The notes: a model not told the origin generated them from the letters alone. Positions 44,148 to 52,572 are shown, counted from the first letter of the stretch. The stretch is 64,000 bases of DNA from Streptomyces subrutilus (GCF_008704535.1 NZ_CP023701.1:4561001-4625000), one strand, 5' to 3'. Program-made: numbers and translations.

Positions 44148-45103
44148 CGCGAGGCCTCCGCCAGCTCCAGGGCGGCCCGGGCCATCGCGGCGGTCGCCTC
44201 CAGGTCGGTCATCATCAGCGGCACGGCCCGGCAGGTGATCCCGGAGGCCTCCACCTCGGCGACGGCCTCCGTGTCGGTGGTGTCCACCAGCCAGCCGTCG
44301 AGCAGACCGTTCCCGTAGTGCAGGGCGACCGCGGCCGCCGTGGACTCCACGCCCACCGCGGCCAGCACCTTGTCGGCCATCCCGCGCACCGGCGCGCCCC
44401 CGACGATGGGGGACAGGCCGACGACGGGCGCCGAGGCCGAGGCGACGGCCTCGCGGATGCCGGGCACGGCCAGGATGGTGCCGACCGAGACCACCGGGTT
44501 GGACGGCGGGAACAGGATCACGTCGGCGGCCGCGACGGCCTCCAGCACGCCGGGCGCCGGTGTGGCCTGATCGGCCCCGACGGGGACGATCGCCTCCGCG
44601 TCCACCGCGGCGCGCAGCCGCACCCAGTACTCCTGGAAGTGGACGACCCGGCGCTCGCCGGTGCCGCCGTCGGTGATGGCGACGTGGGTCTCGACCCGGT
44701 CGTCGGACATGGGCAGCAGCCGGACGCCGGGCTGCCAGCGGTCGCAGAGGGCCTCGGTGACGGCGCTCAGCGGGTAGCCCGCGCCGAGCATCTGCGTACG
44801 GACGATGTGGGTGGCGAAGTCGCGGTCGCCGAGGCCGAACCAGGTGGGTCCGACGCCGTACGCGGCGAGTTCCTCCTTGACGGTGAAGGACTCGTCGGTG
44901 CGGCCCCAGCCCTGGTCCTCGTTGATGCCACCGCCGAGGGTGTACATCACCGTGTCCAGATCGGGGCACACCTTGAGCCCGAACAGGTGAATGTCGTCAC
45001 CGGTGTTGCCGATGACCGTGATGTCCGCGTCGGGGACGGCGGACCTGAGTCCGCGCAGGAAACGGGCGCCGCCTATACCGCCGGCCAGAACAACGATGCG
45101 CAT
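44144..45103 (-). CDS. fbiA: 2-phospho-L-lactate / PEP transferase FbiA (CofD)
   Basis: 319 residues. IVVLAGGIGGARFLRGL at the N-terminus, GNTGDD and PPSNPVVSVG are CofD signatures. It transfers the phospho-lactyl or enolpyruvyl moiety from its activated guanosine donor to Fo, the step before FbiB. ATG 45103 lies 28 bases after the cdo stop on the same strand. CAGACT six bases before the start may be a leaderless -10, so it could have its own promoter or share the cdo transcript. Confidence 0.95.
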   Translation of the reverse strand: MRIVVLAGGIGGARFLRGLRSAVPDADITVIGNTGDDIHLFGLKVCPDLDTVMYTLGGGINEDQGWGRTDESFTVKEELAAYGVGPTWFGLGDRDFATHIVRTQMLGAGYPLSAVTEALCDRWQPGVRLLPMSDDRVETHVAITDGGTGERRVVHFQEYWVRLRAAVDAEAIVPVGADQATPAPGVLEAVAAADVILFPPSNPVVSVGTILAVPGIREAVASASAPVVGLSPIVGGAPVRGMADKVLAAVGVESTAAAVALHYGNGLLDGWLVDTTDTEAVAEVEASGITCRAVPLMMTDLEATAAMARAALELAEASR

Positions 45104-45131
45104 GCCCGAAGTCTGTCAGGCCGCGTGCCGG

Positions 45132-45674
45132 TCAGACCGACAAGGCCGCCGGCCTGGCGGGGGAGCAGCTGTGCATCGGCATCTCGGTGAGGCCGGGGAA
45201 GTAGACGTGCAGGCTGACGGCGCCGTCGAGGGTGTCGTTGACGACCTCGTGGGCGTAGCCGGGGGCGAAGACCCGCTGGGAGCCGGCGCCGAGGGCGAGC
45301 CGGCCGCGCGGGCTGTGCTCGGTGAGCTCGCCGTCCAGGACGGTCAGCACGCCGGAGGAGCTGCCGTGGTCGTGCGCGCCGCTGCCCTGGCCGGGCACCC
45401 AGCTGAGCAGCCAGACCTCGTAGCCGGGGCCGGTGCGCAGCCGGTGGTACCAGCGGGTGGTGGCGTCGTAGCGGACGAGGTGCTCCCAGGAGCCGCGGTC
45501 CGCGGCGATGGAGCGGGCCAGGCCGGCGAACTCGGCGACGGTGGCCGGATGCTCGCGGGCGGGCTGGAGGAGGTGCTGCACGGCGAGGATGTCGCCGGCG
45601 ATCTGCAGGTCGCTCTCGCCGCCCGACGCGGGGGCGGGGGCGGTGACCAGGGGGGTGGGGGTGGCGCTGTTCAT
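45132..45674 (-). CDS. cdo: Cysteine dioxygenase type I family (cupin)
   Basis: 180 residues. Cupin iron ligands are His101, His103 (SGAHDHGSS) and His142 (GYAHEVVN); GPGYEVWLLSWVPGQ precedes them as in bacterial Cdo. It oxidises cysteine to cysteine sulfinate and so removes excess cysteine. GAGGTATCCCCACG precedes ATG 45674. The gene has a ~175-base leader containing a 28-codon ORF that ends in a cysteine run, pointing to cysteine-dependent translation control. The next gene is fbiA, 28 bp downstream. Confidence 0.92.
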   Translation of the reverse strand: MNSATPTPLVTAPAPASGGESDLQIAGDILAVQHLLQPAREHPATVAEFAGLARSIAADRGSWEHLVRYDATTRWYHRLRTGPGYEVWLLSWVPGQGSGAHDHGSSSGVLTVLDGELTEHSPRGRLALGAGSQRVFAPGYAHEVVNDTLDGAVSLHVYFPGLTEMPMHSCSPARPAALSV

Positions 45675-45711
45675 CGTGGGGATACCTCGACGGATGTCAG
45701 TCGTGCTGGCG

Positions 45712-45781
45712 GTTGCTGCGGGGGCCGGCCGGAGCTCAGCGGAGCCGGGGCTCCGAGGGCATCAACAGCTGCAACAGCAAC
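45712..45781 (-). promoter_or_regulatory. Candidate attenuator / SD-sequestering structure in cdo leader
   Basis: In the RNA, GTTGCTG within the cysteine codons (45775-45781) can pair with CAGCAAC (45712-45718) closer to cdo, enclosing a stable CGGAGC-CCCG-GCTCCG hairpin (45740-45755). A ribosome on the cysteine codons would block the long-range pairing. How the change affects the cdo ribosome site is not resolved by eye. Confidence 0.45.
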
Positions 45782-45848
45782 AGCGAACCTGGGCAGCGCA
45801 CAGGAACCCACGAATGGGGGTCCGGGTGGCGGCTGCGGGCGCTGACAT
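45762..45848 (-). CDS. Cysteine-run leader peptide upstream of cdo
   Basis: 28-codon ORF starting at ATG 45848 and ending in V-R-C-C-C-C-S-C before TGA. Six of 28 codons are cysteine, five of them in the last six positions; cysteine is otherwise rare in this window. It is too short for normal gene finding. It stops 87 bases before the cdo ATG. No ribosome site precedes it, but a TTGACA -35, an 18-bp spacer, a weak TCTCCT -10 and 7 bases lead straight to the ATG, so the transcript would be leaderless and the peptide always translated first. Poly-cysteine upstream ORFs are known as cysteine-responsive attenuators in mycobacteria; here the target gene is catabolic. A TTG-started frame overlapping cdo (45671-45856) is the less likely alternative. 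Confidence 0.75.
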   Translation of the reverse strand: MSAPAAATRTPIRGFLCAAQVRCCCCSC

Positions 45849-45855
45849 GCGGACA

Positions 45856-45885
45856 AGGAGACCGGGTCGGAGGGGTGACTGTCAA
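45856..45885 (-). promoter_or_regulatory. Promoter of cdo leader transcript
   Basis: TTGACA at 45880-45885 is a perfect -35; TCTCCT at 45856-45861 after 18 bp is a poor -10. Transcription would begin at or next to the leader-peptide ATG. Confidence 0.5.
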
Positions 45886-46199
45886 CTCAATGTCTGGTTT
45901 GAGAGGAAAGTTTCACCCCATCCGGTTGCCGTGTGCGGAGAAAGGTTTGTGCACTGCGCCCCGGGGGAGATCGCGCCGTGCGGCGATTCAAACCCGTATC
46001 CGCCATCTCGTGACCGGACTGTGATCTGCGCCGCTTCTTTGACCGGATCGCAACCCCGACCGGGAGTGAGGCGTGATTTTCAGGGAAGGCGCACGCTGTG
46101 AGCGCCCGCTGCATCTGTCATGGTTTTTGGCGATATGAACACTTTCTGCATAGGCTTGGTTCCGCAGAGTGAATAAGGGGCCCAATAGCAGATCTCGGC
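45886..46199. other. AT-richer intergenic region between cdo and whiB, no gene seen
   Basis: This stretch has lower GC than the genes on both sides. It probably holds distal whiB promoter elements and regulator sites. The open frames in it have atypical codon use and no ribosome sites. Confidence 0.5.
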
Positions 46200-46229
46200 T
46201 TGACTGCGCCGGAGCTACACACTTGTAAT
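46200..46229 (+). promoter_or_regulatory. Candidate whiB promoter
   Basis: TTGACT (46200-46205) and TGTAAT (46224-46229) are separated by 18 bp, giving a ~65-base leader. GTGTC (46237-46241; GACAC on the other strand), the core recognised by WhiA, lies right at the expected transcription start. Confidence 0.5.
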
Positions 46230-46302
46230 TTCACTCGTGTCGTTGCGTAGCGATCGGTGACGGCATGACCACGGGGACGCATAGACAGAGCGAGGGGCGC
46301 AC

Positions 46303-46566
46303 ATGACCGAGCTGTTTCAGGAACTGCTGGTCGAGGAGGCGGACGAGGAGCTCGGATGGCAGGAGCGGGCCCTCTGCGCCCAGACCGACCCCGAGTCCTT
46401 CTTTCCGGAGAAGGGCGGCTCCACCCGCGAGGCCAAGAAGGTCTGCCTCGCCTGCGAGGTCCGCTCCGAATGCCTTGAGTACGCCCTCGCCAACGACGAG
46501 CGATTCGGCATCTGGGGCGGCCTGTCCGAGCGCGAGCGGCGCCGGCTGAAGAAGGCAGCGGTCTGA
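46303..46566 (+). CDS. whiB: Sporulation regulator WhiB
   Basis: 87 residues, the founding Wbl family member by length and sequence. Four iron-sulfur cysteines are Cys25, Cys48, Cys51 and Cys57 (C-x22-C-x2-C-x5-C), followed by the GIWGG turn at 69-73 and a basic DNA-contacting tail (RERRRLKKA). WhiB acts with WhiA to start sporulation septation and growth arrest of aerial hyphae. GAGGGG precedes ATG 46303. Single-gene unit with its own promoter and a terminator hairpin about 155 bases downstream. Confidence 0.96.
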   Translation: MTELFQELLVEEADEELGWQERALCAQTDPESFFPEKGGSTREAKKVCLACEVRSECLEYALANDERFGIWGGLSERERRRLKKAAV

Positions 46567-46721
46567 CGGGGGCCGGGCGCCCCGCGCGGGCCCCGCACGG
46601 CACCTCGCACGACATATCCGACGACTTGTCACACGGCACATCGCACGGCATACCGACAGCCCGTACGGCACCGCACCCGGCGCGGCGGCGAGGCGGTCGA
46701 CGAGCAGAACCCGCAGAGCGA

Positions 46722-46762
46722 ACGGTCCGCCTCCCGCACCTTCCCCGCAGGAGGCGGACCGT
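46722..46762. terminator. 13-bp-stem terminator downstream of whiB
   Basis: ACGGTCCGCCTCC pairs perfectly with 46750-46762 across a 15-base loop. The DNA before it (46600-46680) holds loose CACGGCACATCGCACGGCAT-type direct repeats. Confidence 0.75.
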
Positions 46763-46851
46763 CGTCGTGCCAGCCGTTAGTGTGGGGCGCTGTCCAGCAG
46801 CCTCCGAGGGCACACCACCCCCGGACCCCCGGCCGGAGGGCCCGTACCGCG

Positions 46852-49800
46852 ATGTCCCTGCACAGCCAGTCGGCGGCCTCCCACCAGGCCCCCGCCACAC
46901 CCGAGTTCCCCCGGCACGTCGTCACCGCGGTCCTCGTCGCCCACGACGGCGCACGCTGGCTGCCCCGGACGCTCGCCGGCCTCCTCGGCCAGGAACGCCC
47001 CGCGCAGAACCACATCGCCGCCGACACCGGCAGCGCCGACGACTCCGCCCGCCTGCTCTCCGAGGCCCTCGGCGACCAACGGGTCCTGCACCTGGCCCGC
47101 AGAACCGGATTCGGCACCGCCGTCGAGGAGTCCGCCCGCACCGCGGGCACCCTCACCCCCGAGGACCTCCCGTACCTCAAGCGCCCCAGCGGCTGGGACC
47201 CCGTCAGCCGCACCTGGCGCGACGACGCGTACGACCTCCCCGAACTGCCCCACGGCGAACCGGTCCAGTGGCTCTGGCTGCTGCACGACGACAGCGCCCC
47301 CGAACCCGACGCCCTCACCGAACTGCTGCGCGTCGCCGACCAGAACCCCGACGCCGCCGTCATCGGCCCCAAACTGCGCGGCTGGTACGACAAGAAGCAG
47401 CTCCTCGAAGCCGGCGTCACCCTCGCCCGCAGCGGCCGCCGCTGGACCGGCCTCGACCGCCGCGAACAGGACCAGGGCCAGCACGACCAGGTCCGCCCCG
47501 TCCTCTCCGTCTCCACCGCCGGCATGCTCGTGCGCCGCGACGTCTACGACGCCCTCGGCGGCTTCGACCGCCGCCTGCCCCTCATGCGCGACGACGTCGA
47601 CCTGTGCTGGCGCGCACAGAGCGCCGGCCACACCGTCCTCGTCGCCCCCGACGCCGTCATGCGGCACGCCGAGGCCTCCGCCCGCGAACGCCGCACCGTC
47701 GACTGCGCCGGCCGCACCACCTCCAGCCCGCACCGCGTCGACAAGGCCGGCGCCGTCTACACGATGCTCGCCAACAGCTCCGGCCGCGCCCTTCCGTACG
47801 TCCTGCTGCGCATCCTCGTCGGCACCGCCCTGCGCACCCTCGCCTACCTGATCGGCAAGGCCCCCGGCCAGGCCGTCGACGAACTCGCCGGACTGCTCGC
47901 CACCCTGCTGCGCCCCGGCCGCGTCCTGGCCGCCCGCGCCGCCCGCCGCCGGTCCGCCGTCCCGGCCGCCGAGCTGCGCCCGCTGTTCCCGCCGCCCGGC
48001 GCCTCGCTGCGGGCCAACGCCGAACAGCTCGCCGAGTACTTCGGCCGCGACCGCGACACCGAGCCCGCCGCCGCCGGCCGGCACGGCGGCGCCAGCATCC
48101 TCACCCCGCCCGGCGAGGACGGCCACCACCCGCAGCCCGAACGCTTCGCGCGGCTGCGGCGGATCGCCCGCAACCCCGCGCCCGTCCTCTTCGGCCTGCT
48201 CCTGCTCGTCTCCCTCGTCGCCTGCCGCTCCCTGATCGGCTCCGGCTCCTTCATGGGCGGCGCCCTGCTGCCCGCCCCCGACAGCGGCTCCGACCTCTGG
48301 CGCGCCTACACCGACGGCTGGCACTCCGTCTCCACCGGCTCCACCGCCGACGCGCCCCCCTACCTCGCCGTCCTCGGAGCCCTGTCCACCCTGCTGTTCG
48401 GCTCCACCCACGCCGCCCTGACCCTGCTGCTCGTCGGCGCCGTCCCGCTCGCCGGACTCAGCGCCTACTTCGCCTCCCGGCCGCTCGTCGAGTCCCGCCT
48501 GCTGCGCGCCTGGGCCGCCGTCGCCTACGCCTTCCTGCCCGCCGTGACCGGAGCCCTCGCCGCCGGCCGCATCGGCACCGCCGTCCTCGCCGTCCTGCTC
48601 CCGCTCATCGCCCGCTCCGCCGTCGCCGCCTTCGCCCTCGACGGAGCCGACGCCGACCGGGCCGGCTGGCGCCCGGTGTGGACCCTCACCCTCCTGCTCA
48701 CCCTGGCCACCGCCTTCACCCCCGTCGTCTGGCCGCTCGCCGCCGCCCTCGGCGCCGCCGCGCTCGTCCTGCGCCGCGCCCGCTGGAAGGCGTACGGCCT
48801 GCGGCTCCTGGCCGCCCTCGCCGTGCCCCTCCTCGCCCTCGCCCCCTGGTCCCTCGGCCTGCTCCTGCACCCCGGACGCCTCCTGCGCGAGGCCGGACTG
48901 CCCTACGCGACCGGCTCCGCCACCGGCCCCGGCCTCGTCGCCGCCAACCCCGGCGGCCCCGGCACCGGCGGCTCCCTGCTCCTCGCCGGCATCGTGCTGG
49001 CCGCCCTGGCCGCCCTGCTCCGCGCCGACCGGAGGCTCGCCGTCCGCACCGCCTGGGCCACCGCCCTCGCCGCGCTGCTCCTCGCCGTCCTCCTCGACCG
49101 CGCCGCCTGGGCCGGCCCCGCCACCCTCGTCCACGGCCTCGCCCTCCTCGCCGCCGCCCTCCTCGGCGCCGACGGAGCACGGGTGCGGGTCGCCGCGCGC
49201 AGCTTCGGCTGGCGCCAGCCGGTGGCCGTCCTGATCGCGCTGGCCGCCGCCGCCGGACCGCTGATCGGCGCGGCCGGCTGGGTCCTCGACGGCGCCGACG
49301 GACCGCTCCGGCGCCGCGACCCCGTCCAAGTGCCGGCCTTCGTCGCCGACGCGGGCGGGGACGACAACCAGACCCGCACCCTCGTCCTCGACCGCGAGGG
49401 CCCCGCGACCGTCTCCTACAGCCTGGTCCGCGGCTCCGGCGGCAGCCTCGGCGACGCCGAGGCCATCGCCGCGACCGGCGGCGACCCCCGCCTCGACAAG
49501 GTCGTCTCCAACCTCGTCGCCGGCTCCGGCGCCGACCAGTCCAGCCAGCTCAGCGCCTTCGCCATCCGCTTCGTCATGTTCCGCCCCGGCGGACCCGAGG
49601 ACATCCGCCGCGTCCTCGACGCCACCCCCGGCCTCAGCCGCCGCCACCAGCAGGACGGCACCGCCCTCTGGGGCGTCGAACCCTGGCTGCCGCGCGCCGT
49701 CATCCTCCCCGCCCAGCAGGGCGAGGCGCCCGTCCCGGTCGCCTCCGGCCCCGTCGAGGCCCACGGCAGGATCCCGGCCGGCGAAGCGGGCCGCGTGCTG

Positions 49801-50547
49801 CGCATCGCCGACCGGGCCGACTCCGGCTGGCAGGCCACCCTCGACGGCAAGCCCCTCAAGCCCAGGACGCTGGACGGCTGGGCCCAGGGCTTCGAACTGC
49901 CCGCCGCCGCCGGCCGCCTCGACCTCGTCCACGAGAACTCCCTGCCGCGCACCCTGTGGCACTGGGTCCAGGGCCTCCTCGCCCTCGTGCTGCTCGTGAT
50001 GGCCCTGCCCGGCCGGCGCGCCCGCCTCGACGACGACCTGCCCGAGGAAGAGGCCGCGCTCCCCGCCCAGCCCGGCCCCGCCGAGGCCGGCGAGGGCCGC
50101 CGGGCCCGCCGGCTGCGCGCCGAGGCCCAGACCCCGGACGCACCGCAGCCGGCCGCCGCCGTCGCCGACCCCTACGCGCAGATCCCCGCGCAGCCCGTCT
50201 ACGGCGAGGACGCGTACGCCTACCAGCCCTACGGCGGGGACCAGGGCGGCTACGCCTACGAGCCCCGGCAGCCGCAGGCACCCCGGCAGCCCTACGCACC
50301 GGAGCCGGAGTACGGCCGGTACCCCGAGCCGGGCCACGACGCGCCCCACCCGCAGCAGCAGTACCCGCCCCAGGTGGCGCAGCCCGACCCGGCCGCCCCG
50401 GAGCACCCCCACCCGTACGACCCCTACGCGCCGTACGAACCGCCGTACGAACCGCCGTACGAACCGCCGTACGAACCGCCCTACGAACCGCCGTACGACA
50501 GCCGCGGACAGCACGACCCGCGTCCCGACGGGAGCCCCCAGCAGTGA
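46852..50547 (+). CDS. Large membrane family 2 glycosyltransferase with PPYE-repeat tail
   Basis: 1231 residues. A GT2 catalytic domain comes first (VVTAVLVAHDGARWLPRTLAGLL, WLLHDDSAPEPDAL as metal motif, MRDDVDLCWRAQSAGH), then about a dozen transmembrane helices from ~430 to ~830, an extracellular domain to ~1045, one more helix (WVQGLLALVLLVMALPG) and a ~180-residue Pro/Tyr/Gln-rich cytoplasmic tail ending in five PPYE units. It probably adds a sugar to a lipid carrier or wall polymer. ATG 46852 is taken from the GT2 alignment; GGAGGG is 12 bases away. The stop overlaps the next gene (GTGA), implying a joint function with the DUF5719 protein. Confidence 0.88.
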   Translation: MSLHSQSAASHQAPATPEFPRHVVTAVLVAHDGARWLPRTLAGLLGQERPAQNHIAADTGSADDSARLLSEALGDQRVLHLARRTGFGTAVEESARTAGTLTPEDLPYLKRPSGWDPVSRTWRDDAYDLPELPHGEPVQWLWLLHDDSAPEPDALTELLRVADQNPDAAVIGPKLRGWYDKKQLLEAGVTLARSGRRWTGLDRREQDQGQHDQVRPVLSVSTAGMLVRRDVYDALGGFDRRLPLMRDDVDLCWRAQSAGHTVLVAPDAVMRHAEASARERRTVDCAGRTTSSPHRVDKAGAVYTMLANSSGRALPYVLLRILVGTALRTLAYLIGKAPGQAVDELAGLLATLLRPGRVLAARAARRRSAVPAAELRPLFPPPGASLRANAEQLAEYFGRDRDTEPAAAGRHGGASILTPPGEDGHHPQPERFARLRRIARNPAPVLFGLLLLVSLVACRSLIGSGSFMGGALLPAPDSGSDLWRAYTDGWHSVSTGSTADAPPYLAVLGALSTLLFGSTHAALTLLLVGAVPLAGLSAYFASRPLVESRLLRAWAAVAYAFLPAVTGALAAGRIGTAVLAVLLPLIARSAVAAFALDGADADRAGWRPVWTLTLLLTLATAFTPVVWPLAAALGAAALVLRRARWKAYGLRLLAALAVPLLALAPWSLGLLLHPGRLLREAGLPYATGSATGPGLVAANPGGPGTGGSLLLAGIVLAALAALLRADRRLAVRTAWATALAALLLAVLLDRAAWAGPATLVHGLALLAAALLGADGARVRVAARSFGWRQPVAVLIALAAAAGPLIGAAGWVLDGADGPLRRRDPVQVPAFVADAGGDDNQTRTLVLDREGPATVSYSLVRGSGGSLGDAEAIAATGGDPRLDKVVSNLVAGSGADQSSQLSAFAIRFVMFRPGGPEDIRRVLDATPGLSRRHQQDGTALWGVEPWLPRAVILPAQQGEAPVPVASGPVEAHGRIPAGEAGRVLRIADRADSGWQATLDGKPLKPRTLDGWAQGFELPAAAGRLDLVHENSLPRTLWHWVQGLLALVLLVMALPGRRARLDDDLPEEEAALPAQPGPAEAGEGRRARRLRAEAQTPDAPQPAAAVADPYAQIPAQPVYGEDAYAYQPYGGDQGGYAYEPRQPQAPRQPYAPEPEYGRYPEPGHDAPHPQQQYPPQVAQPDPAAPEHPHPYDPYAPYEPPYEPPYEPPYEPPYEPPYDSRGQHDPRPDGSPQQ
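50434..50493 (+). repeat. Five 12-bp in-frame repeats encoding YEPP units
   Basis: TACGAACCGCC(G/C) repeats five times near the end of the glycosyltransferase gene, nearly identical at DNA level, suggesting recent expansion. Confidence 0.9.
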
Positions 50548-52031
50548 AGCACCGCGCACCCCTGACGCTGGCGGCCGTGACGGCGGCCCTCGCCGCCCTC
50601 GCCGCGCTGGCCTCCCTCACCGCGCCCGCCGCCGAGGGGAAGGCGGCCGACGGCAAGACGGCCGCCGCCGTCCGGATGCCGGTCGAGCGGTCCCTGCTCG
50701 TGTGCCCGGCGCCCAGCTCCTCGGACATCGCCGACACCGCGTACACGGCGTTCACCCCGGCGGCCCCGGGCGGCGCCAAGACCCAGGGCACCGCCCGGCT
50801 GCTCGGCGCGACCGCCGAGGCCAAGCCCGTACTGGAGCCCAAGGAGCCCGGCAAGCCCTTCGGGGCCACCGCCTCCGGCGCCGACGCCCCCGCGCTGAAC
50901 GGCACCGCCGACGGGGCCCTGGCCCCCGGCTGGACCGTGCAGCAGACGACCAAGGTCTCGGTCGGCCGCGCCCGCGGCCTGCTCGGAGCCGGCTGCACCG
51001 CACCCGGCACCGACTTCTGGTTCCCGGCGGTGAGCACCGCCAAGGGCCGCGAGGACTACGTGCACCTCACCAACCCGGACGACGCCGCGGCCGTGGTCGA
51101 CATCCGGCTGTTCGGACCCGACGGGGCCCTGAAGACCGACGCGGGCGCCGGCGAGAACATCCGCATCGACCCCCGGTCCAGCGCCTCCGTCCTGCTGTCC
51201 TCGCTGGCCCCCGCGACCCAACTGGCCGACGCCACCGCCCACGTGACCACCCGTGCCGGCCGCGTCGGCGCCTCGGTGCAGGTCGCCGAGGACGGGGTGG
51301 GCGCCGACTGGCTGCCCGCGGCCGCCGACCCGACGGGCTCCCCGGTGCTCCCCGGCATCCCCGCGGACGCCGCCTCCGTACGGCTGGTCGTCTTCGCCCC
51401 CGGCGACCAGGACGCGGACCTCGCGCTCCGGCTGGCCGGCCCCGGCGGCGCCATCAGCCCGGCGGGCAACGAACAGGTGCACGTGAAGGCCGGGATGACG
51501 GCGAGCGTGGACCTCGGGGACCTGACCCGGGGCGAGCCCGGCTCCCTGCTGCTGACCCCGGTGGACGCGAAGAAGGCCGCACCGGTCGTCGCCGCGCTCC
51601 GCGTGGTCCGCGGTGCCGGGACCAAGCAGGAACTGGGCTTCGTCCCCGCCGCCGGACCCGTCGGCGCACGGGCCACCGCGGCCGACAACCGGCCCGACGA
51701 GAACGCCACCGTGCTGTCCCTGACCGCCCCCGCGGCCGACGCCAAGGTCCGGGTCACGGCCTCGCCGGGCACCGGAGGCGGTGAGGCCGCCTCCCAGGAG
51801 GTGGCGCTCAAGGCCGGCACCACCCAGAAGGTGACCCTCGCCCCGACCGGCGGCAAGGGCCCCTACGCCCTCACCGTGGAGACCCTCTCGGGCGGCCCGG
51901 TCCACGCGGCCCGCACCCTGTCCCTCCCGCACGACGGCATCGCCATGTTCACCGTCCAGACCCTCTCGGACGACCGCTCCACGGTCTCCGTGCCCCGCGC
52001 CCGCCAGGACCTGTCGGTGCTGACCCGCTGA
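50544..52031 (+). CDS. Secreted DUF5719-family protein
   Basis: 495 residues. Signal peptide (LTLAAVTAALAALAALASLTAPAA region), then an all-beta extracellular protein with repeats of the type YVHLTNPDDAAAVVDIRLFGPDG and VRLVVFAPGDQDADLALRL, resembling the DUF5719 layout common in Actinobacteria beside such glycosyltransferases. No catalytic motif. GTG start overlaps the glycosyltransferase stop. It probably assists or is modified by that enzyme; role unknown. Confidence 0.82.
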   Translation: MKHRAPLTLAAVTAALAALAALASLTAPAAEGKAADGKTAAAVRMPVERSLLVCPAPSSSDIADTAYTAFTPAAPGGAKTQGTARLLGATAEAKPVLEPKEPGKPFGATASGADAPALNGTADGALAPGWTVQQTTKVSVGRARGLLGAGCTAPGTDFWFPAVSTAKGREDYVHLTNPDDAAAVVDIRLFGPDGALKTDAGAGENIRIDPRSSASVLLSSLAPATQLADATAHVTTRAGRVGASVQVAEDGVGADWLPAAADPTGSPVLPGIPADAASVRLVVFAPGDQDADLALRLAGPGGAISPAGNEQVHVKAGMTASVDLGDLTRGEPGSLLLTPVDAKKAAPVVAALRVVRGAGTKQELGFVPAAGPVGARATAADNRPDENATVLSLTAPAADAKVRVTASPGTGGGEAASQEVALKAGTTQKVTLAPTGGKGPYALTVETLSGGPVHAARTLSLPHDGIAMFTVQTLSDDRSTVSVPRARQDLSVLTR

Positions 52032-52092
52032 CCCGCTGACGCGCCCGCGGACCCGTCGCCGCGGACCCGCCCGCGGTACGCGCTCCCGGACC

Positions 52093-52560
52093 TCAGTCCT
52101 GGCCGTACCGCGGGTCCACGGTCTCCGGCGAGAGGCCCAGCAGCTCCGCCACCTGCTCCACCACGATCTCGTGCACCAGCAGCGCCTTCTCGTCGCGCGT
52201 CTTGGTCCGGATGTCCACCGGCCGCCGGAAGACGACGATCCGCGCCGGCCGCCCCTCCCGCGGCTCCTGCATCGCGCCCAGCGGCACCGCCTCGTCGTTC
52301 CAGCCGCCGTCCGCGCCGCCCGGCGGACCGGGGACGTCACCGACGAGGAACTCCACTTCGGCCAGTTGGGGGAAGCGCCGCTCCAACCGCTCCACCGAGT
52401 CCCGCACGAGGTCCTGGAAAAGCTCCGCCCGGCTCGCCGACAGCGGCACCTGGGGCGGGGCCACGGGCCCGCGCATCCCCCGTCCGTGCCGGTCACGACG
52501 GCGCGGGCGGGGCTCGGCGGGGAGGTCGGCCGGTCGGGGAGGAAGGGGGCTGTCCGTCAC
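52093..52560 (-). CDS. Zincin-like metallopeptidase-family protein with incomplete HExxH
   Basis: 155 residues. The C-terminal part resembles the small actinobacterial 'metallopeptidase family' (zincin_1): ALLVHEIVVEQVAELLGL occupies the position of HExxHxxG, but the second histidine is replaced (HEIVVE), and glutamates follow. It may be inactive or bind metal differently. The N-terminus is Arg/Pro-rich. GTG 52560 follows TACCCT by 6 bases (leaderless layout), which favours this start over more distant ones. Divergent from DUF3499. Confidence 0.75.
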   Translation of the reverse strand: MTDSPLPPRPADLPAEPRPRRRDRHGRGMRGPVAPPQVPLSASRAELFQDLVRDSVERLERRFPQLAEVEFLVGDVPGPPGGADGGWNDEAVPLGAMQEPREGRPARIVVFRRPVDIRTKTRDEKALLVHEIVVEQVAELLGLSPETVDPRYGQD

Positions 52561-52566
52561 CCCCGC

Positions 52567-52572
52567 AGGGTA
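52567..52572 (-). promoter_or_regulatory. -10 box for leaderless zincin-like mRNA
   Basis: TACCCT on the minus strand, 6 bases, then GTG 52560. Confidence 0.55.

Noticed and set aside
45671..45856. 61-aa TTG-started frame whose stop overlaps the cdo start (ATGA)
   Set aside because: TTG start without ribosome site and Pro-rich shadow composition; the cysteine-run ORF in another frame of the same strand is better placed at the promoter. Not fully excluded.
46626..52031. 1801-aa open frame on the + strand and a 1260-aa frame on the - strand over the glycosyltransferase
   Set aside because: Arg/Pro- or Gly/Ala-only composition in the wrong codon phase; shadows of the real gene caused by high GC.
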